This document shows positions 45,369 through 51,855 of a stretch of DNA of 51,855 nt, in pieces; position 1 is the first letter of the stretch; each line of letters begins with the position of its first letter. The stretch is from Bacteroidota bacterium (lineage in GTDB: Bacteria > Bacteroidota > Bacteroidia > Bacteroidales > JAADGE01). The stretch lies in NCBI GenBank assembly GCA_024277895.1, contig JAJRUH010000063.1, positions 1 through 51,855 of the forward strand. The letters run 5' to 3'. The notes below the pieces were generated by a model. The model saw only the letters and a program-made list of their open reading frames with translations. It was not told the DNA's origin and ran no database searches. The position numbers and the translations under genes were made by a program.

Positions 45369-46569
45369 TATAAGGTATTTTAAAATTTATTTTTGTGCCG
45401 TGTAATTTGGAATCAATGCTTTTCAAATCCTGAATGTTCAAAATGACTTCTTTTCTGTATTTTTTTTCTGTAATTCTACGTATTCGTTCTTCTGTAATTC
45501 TGATTGCCAAGGATGTATGATTCTTATCTGAATGTACTGCACTATTTATTCCGATTCCGTTATCTTTAATCTCAACAAAAATAAAATTATTTTTTAATGA
45601 AAATGATAAATTTATGACAGCTCCCTGAATTTCTTCCGTAAAAGCATATTTAAAAGAGTTCTCAATAAAGGGTTGAATCAACATCGGCGGGATTAGACAA
45701 TTTTCAATATCAATATTTTCGGAAAAACTAACAAAAAATTCCGGAGGGTAGTTTACATGTAATTTTTGAAATTTAACATAATAAGTCAAAATCTCTATTT
45801 CCTTTTTTAACGATATTAATTCTTTTCCTGAGCATTCAAGAATTAATCGCATAAGTTTTGCAAATTCAGCTATGTAAATTGACGAAGATTTTAAATCATT
45901 TTTATACATAAAATTTTCAACAGATGAAAGAGCATTAAAAATAAAATGCGGATTCATTTGAACTCTTAGTAATCTATTTTCAAGTTCGGTTTCTTTAATT
46001 TCGGATTTTAATTTTTTTCGATTATACATTAAGGCCAAAATAACTAAAAAGAAAAAAAGAAAAGATGAAATTGAAATTAACAAAATCAAACGATTTTTAC
46101 TTTCTCTTTTTAGTAATTCCTGATTTTTTTTATACAATTCCAGTTCTTGTTCCTTTTTAGTTGTTTCAAATTTTATTTCAAGTTCCGAAAATTTATTTTT
46201 GCTTTCAATGTTAAAAATACTGTCATAATATAATCTGTGAAGTTTGGAATATTCATATGCTTTTTTGAAGTTGCCGATACTGTCGTAACAGTTTATTATC
46301 TTATCTGTTACCAGCTCTAATTTTACATAATTTTTTTCACGAATATTTGCATTTAAAGCACTGTCAAGAAAAAGTATTGCAGTATGAAATTTTTTCATAT
46401 TCATATAATTTTGAGCAATCATATTATAAGCATATGAAATATCCATTTTTGCATTTAATTTTTTATATGTTTTTAGTGCTTGAGTTTCATATTTAACAGA
46501 TTTTTTATAATTTTTAAGTTTAGAATTAATCTTTGCAATCCCGCTTAAACATTTCGCCGAATTAAGCAA
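45355..46569 (-). CDS. LytS/YehU-type sensor histidine kinase, C-terminal part of a split gene
   Basis: The open part has TPR repeats, a coiled coil, a TM helix (NRLILLISISSFLFFFLVILALMY), the His_kinase domain with the phospho-acceptor His in VQMNPHFIFNALSSVENFM, and an HATPase domain (IQPFIENSFKYAF, IKDNGIGI). The same frame continues upstream through YKNAIQKYTQANNFFL to an in-frame TAA at 46630-46632, then into the fragment at 46630-47262. The full gene would encode ~635 residues with a signal peptide and continuous TPRs. A CAA-to-TAA change would explain it, since GQYKNAI fits a TPR. As it stands, this part lacks a signal peptide and probably is not correctly inserted. Confidence 0.8.
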   Translation of the reverse strand: MLNSAKCLSGIAKINSKLKNYKKSVKYETQALKTYKKLNAKMDISYAYNMIAQNYMNMKKFHTAILFLDSALNANIREKNYVKLELVTDKIINCYDSIGNFKKAYEYSKLHRLYYDSIFNIESKNKFSELEIKFETTKKEQELELYKKNQELLKRESKNRLILLISISSFLFFFLVILALMYNRKKLKSEIKETELENRLLRVQMNPHFIFNALSSVENFMYKNDLKSSSIYIAEFAKLMRLILECSGKELISLKKEIEILTYYVKFQKLHVNYPPEFFVSFSENIDIENCLIPPMLIQPFIENSFKYAFTEEIQGAVINLSFSLKNNFIFVEIKDNGIGINSAVHSDKNHTSLAIRITEERIRRITEKKYRKEVILNIQDLKSIDSKLHGTKINFKIPYIEEF

Positions 46570-46629
46570 ATTATTGCTTTTCAGAAAAAAATTATTTGCT
46601 TGTGTATATTTTTGTATTGCATTTTTATA

Positions 46630-47262
46630 TTATCCCATATTTGTATATACGGTAGCAATATTCATAAACGATATAGCAATTCCTTCGCTGTTGTTTAGTG
46701 AAATAAACTTCTTTTTTGATATATTATAGTATTTTAAAGCTTTTTTATACTCGTTTTTTATGAGATATAAATTACCTAATGCTCCGTATGCAATTGCCGA
46801 AACTCTTGTATTGTTATTAATTTCGGTAAGTTCAATTATTTCGGTATAAATTTTAATTGCTTTATCATACTCACCTAAGTTTAAGTACGAATTCCCTAAG
46901 TTTCCTTTAGAAGATATGATTAAAGAGGTATCTTTTAATGTTTCTGCAATCTCTAATGCTTGGTTGAAAAAATGTTTTGCATTCCGGATATTGCCCCTGT
47001 CATTATTTAAAATACCTAATCTTATTTGTATTTGAGCCTGACTCTTAAAATCTTTATCATTCTTTGTTTTTATTAAAGCCTTGTTTAACCAATATTCCGA
47101 ACTGTCAGGTTTAGTATAAGTATAAGTTTCGGAAAGTGTGATGCAAGCCTTAGTGTATTGTTGAGAATTTTCGAATTTAATAATATTTCTTAAACTGTCT
47201 GTATTTTGCGAATACAAGACAGTAAATGAAGACAAAAAAAGAATTAAGATATTATACTTCAT
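46630..47262 (-). CDS. N-terminal TPR fragment of the split histidine kinase
   Basis: The 210-residue product has a signal peptide ending VLYSQ and TPR repeats (GNSYLNLGEYDKAIKIYTEII, YLIKNEYKKALKYYNISKK), stopping in the middle of a TPR at VYTNMG. It is in the same frame as the downstream kinase part, separated only by one TAA. If real, it would be a free periplasmic TPR protein with no kinase. A TATATTTG box 26 nt upstream of the ATG supports the start. Confidence 0.75.
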   Translation of the reverse strand: MKYNILILFLSSFTVLYSQNTDSLRNIIKFENSQQYTKACITLSETYTYTKPDSSEYWLNKALIKTKNDKDFKSQAQIQIRLGILNNDRGNIRNAKHFFNQALEIAETLKDTSLIISSKGNLGNSYLNLGEYDKAIKIYTEIIELTEINNNTRVSAIAYGALGNLYLIKNEYKKALKYYNISKKKFISLNNSEGIAISFMNIATVYTNMG

Positions 47263-47288
47263 TTTGGATAAACTATGGTTTTACCATA

Positions 47289-47296
47289 CAAATATA
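47289..47296 (-). promoter_or_regulatory. TAnnTTTG box of the TPR-kinase/LytTR operon
   Basis: TATATTTG on the minus strand, 26 nt before the ATG at 47262. Confidence 0.45.
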
Positions 47297-47391
47297 ATTT
47301 ATTTTTTCTCTCTTACTAATTAAATAATAACGTTCACTAAAAAAACTCGCTGTTTCGAGGTATTCATTATTAAAAGTGGTGTTAGTTATTG

Positions 47392-47399
47392 TACCTTTG
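47392..47399 (+). promoter_or_regulatory. TAnnTTTG box of the repeat-fibre gene
   Basis: TACCTTTG lies 24 nt before the ATG at 47424, supporting that ATG, not the one at 47546, as the original start. Confidence 0.5.
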
Positions 47400-47423
47400 A
47401 ATAACTTTAAAATTTTATTAATT

Positions 47424-47545
47424 ATGAAAAAAAAACTACAACACTCATTTTTGTTTTATTAATAACACTTTTATTAATAAACACACAAAATGCTGTTTCA
47501 CAGGTTTTAATATCCGGCAGCAGCGGCACACCCGACAATTCAGCT
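47424..47545 (+). other. Out-of-frame signal peptide of the fibre gene with A9 tract (phase-variation candidate)
   Basis: ATG at 47424 is followed by nine A (47427-47435). With nine, the frame stops after 12 codons. With ten, it reads [20 protein letters not shown] and on through [14 protein letters not shown] into the long frame at 47546. The tandem paralogue at 51653 has an intact frame here (AAAAAGACAA instead of the A run), which confirms that the signal peptide belongs to the gene. Slippage, mutation or sequencing error could each explain it. Confidence 0.7.
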
Positions 47546-50500
47546 ATGCTGGAAATTAAGTCAACAGATAAAGGACTGTTAATTCCTCGAATGAACACAA
47601 CCCAAAGAACAAGTATTTCCAATCCTGTAAAAGGATTATTAGTTTATGATACAGACTTAGGAAGTTTCTTTCTTTACGGAGTAACGGCAAAAGGCAGCAG
47701 CGGATGGATTAATTTATCAGGTTCGGCTGAAATTTGGAAACAATCGGGTACAAATGTTTACCTTTCAAATTCTGCTTATAATGTAGGTATAGGAACATCA
47801 ACACCAAGCAGAAGATTAGTTATAAGAGCCGACAATGATAGCGATACATTAATGGAAATACAAGATCAATACGGAAATCCTTTAATGGTTATTACCCCGC
47901 AGCTGACAAAGTTTAATTTTAAGGAAGGAGCAAAAGGCGTATCGGGCGGATTTGCCGTCGGACGCTATGCTTTGGCAAAAGGAAATAAGGCAATAACCAA
48001 GGCATCATTACTTGAAATAACTACTGACAGTACCCGAATTTACACTTCTGCAAAAGCCGGTATATCGGGAGGATTTGCCGTCGGACGCTATGCTTTGGCA
48101 AAAGGAGGGAAATCTTATATTAAAAAATATTTTTTTACCGATTACGACAGTACGCGAATATATACCGACGGTTCCGGAACAAAAGGCGTTTCCGGCGGAT
48201 TTGCAGTAGGAAGATATGCCTTGGCAAAAGGCAGCACACAAAATTATAATTTTTTTACGGATGTTGACAGTACACGTGTATTTACCGGAGGTTTAACCAA
48301 AGGCGTTTCCGGCGGATTTGCCGTTGGTCGTTATGCCTTAGCAAAAGGCAGCAACGGAAATTATATGTATATGGTTCCCGATAATTATTTTATAGGCGAT
48401 CAGTCCGGTGAAAAACTGCAAACAGGAACATATACCGGAAAATACAATACATTTTTCGGGTATCAAACCGGAATGAATGATACATACGGAGGCAATAATG
48501 TTTTTATAGGCTATAAAAGTGGCTTAAGTAATATCGGTGATGCAGGAGGACTTGGTTCCAGAAATGTTTTTCTGGGCTTTGAATCAGGATACAGTAATAC
48601 AACAGGGACAGATAATGTTTTGTTGGGTTATCAAGCAGGGCATGAAGTGACGATAGCCGGAAATAATATCAGTATAGGAAGTGAAGCAGGATTTGGCAAT
48701 ACAAATAATTCAGATAATATATTCTTGGGCAGACAGGCAGGATATAATCATACGGGAACAGGCACACCGAATTCGGCAAATAATAACATATATCTAGGAT
48801 ACAGAGCCGGATACGGTAATGCCGGAGGTGACAGAGGACAAAATAATATCTTTATGGGAAGCGAAAGCGGTAATAATAATTATTCGGGAAATAATAATAT
48901 TTTTATGGGTTATCAATCCGGTTTCAGTAATTATTCAGGTTATAATAATGTATTTCTCGGAAATTCCGCAGGTTATACGAACAATAGCGGATATAATAAT
49001 GTATTTCTCGGAACCAACAGCGGAAAGAGTAATACAACAGGATATAGAAATACATTTATCGGTGAAAGTTCTGGACAGGATAATACCACAGGAACAAATA
49101 ATTATTTTGGAGGTTACCGTGCAGGTTATAATAATGTAGAAGGAAAAGATAATGTATTTATAGGAACCAATGCCGGATATAGTAATACGGGTGTCGGCGG
49201 AACAGCATATTCCGGAGATGATAATATCTTTATAGGACCGTCATCAGGTTATGCAAATAATACAGGTTATAATAATATTATGATTGGGAAAAATTCAGGT
49301 CACGACAATTTATCCGGACACAGAAATGTATTTATGGGAGAATCTTCAGGATATGCTAATACGGACGGCACTAATAATATTTCAATCGGATATTTTTCCG
49401 GAAGGTTTATGGATACAGGAGATTATAATGTTTTTTTGGGTAATTATGCCGGCTATTCAAACAGTACGGGAAATTATAATTCTCTTATAGGTTATTTTTC
49501 CGGACAAAGTGCAGATTTAAGCAATAATAATTTATTTATGGGTTATTACAGCGGATATAATGCAGATGGTGCTGATGATTGTATAATGTTAGGTTCAAAT
49601 GCAGGTCGTAATGCCGATAGTAGTATAAATTCTATATTAATCGGAAATTCAACAGGTTATAATAACAATGCTGCAAATAATACTTTTGTAGGTACGGAAG
49701 CCGGTTATACTAATACTTCCGGGGGCGCAAATATTTTTATGGGTTATAAATCAGGTTATAATAATACTACTGCATCAAATAATACTTTTATCGGAACAGA
49801 AACCGGATATGATAATACTACGGGAACAAAAAATGTATTTTTAGGATACAGAAGCGGATATAATAATACAGGCGGAGAAAAAAATATTTTTATAGGAAAT
49901 ACGGCGGGATATCTTAATGCAAACGGAGAGCGAATAATTTGCATCGGCGACAGTTCCGGAGTTAATAATACTGCAAATAACAATATATTTATAGGGGCAA
50001 ACGCAGGAAGGGATAATACTACTGCCGGAAATAACTTATTTATCGGTAATGATGCCGGAGCTAAAAATATAACAGGTGCCGGAAATACATATATGGGTTG
50101 GGGTGCCGGAGTTAATAACAACGGTGCTAATAATGTAATGATAGGATATTGGGCGGGACTTTTTGCTACTAATTCATCAAATAATTTATTTCTCGGACAA
50201 GGTGCAGGTTTAAACAGCACAGGTGACGATAATTTATTTTTTGGTTTAGGAACTACAAGCTCCTCAGGGAATAATAATATTTACATAGGAAATCAATTAA
50301 ACAAGACAGGAGATAATACACTTATGATTGAGGGCGGTAATGATTATACTAACCCACTAATTTATGGTGAATTTGATAATGATTTCCTTAGGGTTAACGG
50401 TAATATGAGAATTGTAAACTTTACAAATGCAGTAGCCCAAAAAGGTTTGATTATTGATACCGACGGAGAAAATACAGATATACCTTTCAGAATAAGAACG

Positions 50501-51106
50501 GTGTCTGACCCTTCAACAATAAACTTTACTGATGCTGATACAAAGTTTACAATACAAGGAAACGGACATGTAGGTATCGGAAACGGAACAAATTCTGCAA
50601 CTGCTATGTTGCATATCAAACAAGTAGGAACAAATGAAGAAGGTTTAACTATTGAAAATGACGGTGATACTGATACTTGGAGTTGGGAAATTGGGGCAAA
50701 TGATTTGAATTTATCTTTTAACGGAACAAATGTCGGATATTGGGATGATGCAACCGGAAATTATAATGCAACATCAGACAAAAGACTTAAAAAAGATATT
50801 GAATCCATAGATAAAAACGTTTTAAACGGTGTATTAAAATTACAACCTGTTTCATACAGGTTAATACATGCAGGGAGTAAATCACAAAAAATAATCGGGT
50901 TTATTGCACAAGACGTTCAGAAATATTTTCCTGAAATTGTTTATGAAAGAGAAGACGGGTTTTTATCTTTACATTATCCTGATTTCGGGGTAATTGCCGT
51001 TAAGGCAATTCAGGAACAACAAAGCATAATTGAAAATCAAGAAACAAGAATAGATAAGCTTGAAAAACAAATTCAAGAATTAAAAGAATTAATACAAAAT
51101 AAATAA
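47546..51106 (+). CDS. Giant beta-roll repeat fibre protein with C-terminal S74 chaperone (tail-fibre-type) domain
   Basis: The open part has 1186 residues. After a short N-terminal domain come four copies of SGGFAVGRYALAKG (47945-48350). Next is a long array of ~17-residue repeats of the type NNVFLGNSAGYTNNSGY (about 48415-50280), which resemble the left-handed beta-roll of YadA-type trimeric heads. The C-terminal ~110 residues (from SDKRLKKDIESI near 1076) are an intramolecular chaperone domain like phage tail fibres (peptidase S74), ending in a coiled coil. Such domains trimerise fibres and then cut themselves off before the Ser. No phage genes surround it, so a cell-surface fibre is more likely. 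As read, it lacks a signal peptide because of the A9 frameshift upstream. Confidence 0.8.
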   Translation: MLEIKSTDKGLLIPRMNTTQRTSISNPVKGLLVYDTDLGSFFLYGVTAKGSSGWINLSGSAEIWKQSGTNVYLSNSAYNVGIGTSTPSRRLVIRADNDSDTLMEIQDQYGNPLMVITPQLTKFNFKEGAKGVSGGFAVGRYALAKGNKAITKASLLEITTDSTRIYTSAKAGISGGFAVGRYALAKGGKSYIKKYFFTDYDSTRIYTDGSGTKGVSGGFAVGRYALAKGSTQNYNFFTDVDSTRVFTGGLTKGVSGGFAVGRYALAKGSNGNYMYMVPDNYFIGDQSGEKLQTGTYTGKYNTFFGYQTGMNDTYGGNNVFIGYKSGLSNIGDAGGLGSRNVFLGFESGYSNTTGTDNVLLGYQAGHEVTIAGNNISIGSEAGFGNTNNSDNIFLGRQAGYNHTGTGTPNSANNNIYLGYRAGYGNAGGDRGQNNIFMGSESGNNNYSGNNNIFMGYQSGFSNYSGYNNVFLGNSAGYTNNSGYNNVFLGTNSGKSNTTGYRNTFIGESSGQDNTTGTNNYFGGYRAGYNNVEGKDNVFIGTNAGYSNTGVGGTAYSGDDNIFIGPSSGYANNTGYNNIMIGKNSGHDNLSGHRNVFMGESSGYANTDGTNNISIGYFSGRFMDTGDYNVFLGNYAGYSNSTGNYNSLIGYFSGQSADLSNNNLFMGYYSGYNADGADDCIMLGSNAGRNADSSINSILIGNSTGYNNNAANNTFVGTEAGYTNTSGGANIFMGYKSGYNNTTASNNTFIGTETGYDNTTGTKNVFLGYRSGYNNTGGEKNIFIGNTAGYLNANGERIICIGDSSGVNNTANNNIFIGANAGRDNTTAGNNLFIGNDAGAKNITGAGNTYMGWGAGVNNNGANNVMIGYWAGLFATNSSNNLFLGQGAGLNSTGDDNLFFGLGTTSSSGNNNIYIGNQLNKTGDNTLMIEGGNDYTNPLIYGEFDNDFLRVNGNMRIVNFTNAVAQKGLIIDTDGENTDIPFRIRTVSDPSTINFTDADTKFTIQGNGHVGIGNGTNSATAMLHIKQVGTNEEGLTIENDGDTDTWSWEIGANDLNLSFNGTNVGYWDDATGNYNATSDKRLKKDIESIDKNVLNGVLKLQPVSYRLIHAGSKSQKIIGFIAQDVQKYFPEIVYEREDGFLSLHYPDFGVIAVKAIQEQQSIIENQETRIDKLEKQIQELKELIQNK
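48415..50280 (+). repeat. About 35 imperfect 51-bp coding repeats (beta-roll)
   Basis: Units of ~17 codons with the pattern NN-hydrophobic-F-hydrophobic-G-x-x-(S/A)-G-(Y/F)-x-N-x-(S/T)-G run through this stretch, a few interrupted by insertions. DNA identity between units is moderate, so this is protein-level repetition, not a CRISPR. Confidence 0.8.
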
Positions 51107-51112
51107 ACAGTA

Positions 51113-51205
51113 GAGACGCATTGCGTGCGTCTCAGCATTGCGTGCGTAGCGTCTCAGCATTGCGTGTATCACAACCCTGACAGGGGTTTTAAACCCTGTC
51201 AGAGA
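51113..51205. repeat. Cluster of intergenic palindromic repeats
   Basis: GAGACGCA and TGCGTCTC (51113-51133) form a perfect 8-bp hairpin around TTGCG. CATTGCGTG then recurs twice more. A second hairpin, CTGACAGGG (51177-51185) with CCCTGTCAG (51194-51202), follows. These GC-rich units stand out from the AT-rich flanks and look like dispersed REP-type sequences. The first hairpin begins 6 bp after the fibre stop and could also act as a terminator. The rest of 51206-51576 shows no gene. Confidence 0.6.
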
Positions 51206-51362
51206 TAGTAATCCGGCAAAGCCATACAATAAATTACAAAAATGAGACAGTTTGGTTATCAGTGAAATTAAGAAAATTATCGTATGACTTTATCAAAAAA
51301 TATTTAAAATTAAATAATTGCAGGAGTGCAATTGTTTTGTGTAGTTTTTTTTCATAGATTTT

Positions 51363-51389
51363 CATCCCGTCGAGAGGCGGGATGTTTTT
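51363..51389 (+). terminator. Hairpin followed by T run (terminator-like)
   Basis: CATCCCG and CGGGATG form a 7-bp stem around an 8-nt loop, followed by TTTTTA. It lies 256 bp after the fibre stop, so it may be a late terminator or another palindromic repeat. Confidence 0.4.
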
Positions 51390-51576
51390 ATGTAAAAGAA
51401 AAGTTATCTTATCAAAAAAATAATTAAAATTAAGTATCTTTTTTGTATATTTGATTTACATTTCAAAATATGCAAATTTTACTTAATCAATTATGTATAT
51501 TTAAAATGATATTAAATATACGTAACTGATGACCTTTTGATGACTCTTTACTTTAAGATATTTTAAAATCTTTTTG

Positions 51577-51584
51577 TAAATTTG
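51577..51584 (+). promoter_or_regulatory. TAnnTTTG box of the second fibre gene
   Basis: TAAATTTG lies 68 nt before the ATG at 51653. The spacing is longer than at the first fibre gene and no -33 element is evident. Confidence 0.35.
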
Positions 51585-51652
51585 TATAAGTATTTTAATA
51601 ATTCTTACAAAACTTCGATAACAATAAAATAAATAATTAAAATTTTATTAAT

Positions 51653-51855
51653 ATGAAAAAGACAACTACAACACTCATTTTTGTTTTATTACTAACACTT
51701 TTATTAATAAACACTCAAAATGCTGTTTCACAGGTTTTAATATCCGGCAGCAGCGGCACACCCGACAATTCAGCTATGCTGGAAATTAAGTCAACAGATA
51801 AAGGACTGTTAATTCCTCGAATGAACACAACCCAAAGAACAAGTATTTCCAATCC
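51653..51855 (+). CDS. Tandem paralogue of the fibre protein, N-terminus only (runs off the window)
   Basis: The start encodes an intact signal peptide ([20 protein letters not shown] then TQNAVSQ) followed by [20 protein letters not shown], identical to the first fibre protein. About 190 bp shared with 47436-47635 differ at only about three bases, and from the mature N-terminus onward they are identical to the window end. This points to a recent duplication or ongoing gene conversion. Unlike the first copy, its A run is interrupted and the frame is open. Confidence 0.8.
   Translation, partial: MKKTTTTLIFVLLLTLLLINTQNAVSQVLISGSSGTPDNSAMLEIKSTDKGLLIPRMNTTQRTSISN

Noticed and set aside
48415-50280. 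51-bp periodicity resembling an array of spaced repeats
   Set aside because: The repeats are protein-level beta-roll units in one long open frame, and the DNA identity between units is too low for a CRISPR.
47546-51106. Prophage or tailocin tail fibre
   Set aside because: The S74 domain suggests it, but no structural phage gene, integrase or lysis gene is in the window and the paralogue is an identical-type tandem gene with a signal peptide.

Overview
The window looks like chromosome of an AT-rich member of the Bacteroidota. The evidence is a type IX secretion C-terminal sorting domain, repeated TAnnTTTG promoter boxes with short leaders and little Shine-Dalgarno signal, signal peptides ending in SQ or AQ, LytS/LytTR and TPR-SpoIIE signalling proteins, and Bacteroidota-type topoisomerase IV, TilS and urocanate hydratase. 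I see no rRNA, tRNA, CRISPR array or transposase gene.

Layout. 0.5-9.5 kb: parE-parC, a T9SS-sorted surface protein, aroK convergent with tilS, and an XRE regulator. 9.5-10.6 kb: a gene-poor stretch with a cluster of palindromic operator-like sites, a 193-bp MITE-like element with 14-bp terminal inverted repeats, and a 15-bp tandem repeat. 10.6-16.7 kb: a small secreted protein, a frameshifted ppk1, a potassium channel with a large pentapeptide-type repeat domain, and a SiaB-SiaB-SiaC fusion. 16.8-23.7 kb: a secreted C1 protease, a secreted MORN-caspase protein, a carboxypeptidase-regulatory-like protein, a gene with an in-frame TGA, and an RluA-type pseudouridine synthase.

23.7-34.0 kb is the most striking part. 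On the minus strand lie a stand-alone SiaC protein, four tandem hemerythrins and a TPR-GAF-coiled-coil-SpoIIE phosphatase. Divergent from them are a stand-alone CZB (zinc-binding) protein, a second TPR-SpoIIE phosphatase and an OmpL47-repeat protein. The siaC-hemerythrin promoter and the second phosphatase promoter carry the same 20-bp site (19/20 identical), in the same orientation, exactly 27 nt upstream of a TAnnTTTG box. This is good evidence for one regulon. I propose an oxygen/redox/metal-responsive partner-switching system whose output is not visible here.

34.4-42.1 kb is mostly housekeeping: lolD-lptC-aminotransferase, a glycosyltransferase, hutU, an AlkD-like protein and a lipoprotein. 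42.3-47.3 kb has a third TPR-SpoIIE phosphatase, convergent with a LytTR response regulator and a TPR histidine kinase that is split by an in-frame TAA. 47.4 kb to the end holds a very long beta-roll repeat fibre with an S74 chaperone domain. Its signal peptide is out of frame because of an A9 tract right after the ATG, and the intact start of a near-identical tandem paralogue lies at the window end.

Four genes are interrupted in 52 kb (ppk1, the 21.8-kb gene, the histidine kinase, the fibre). This could be real decay or phase variation, or uncorrected sequencing error. Raw-read support should be checked before any of them is called a pseudogene.
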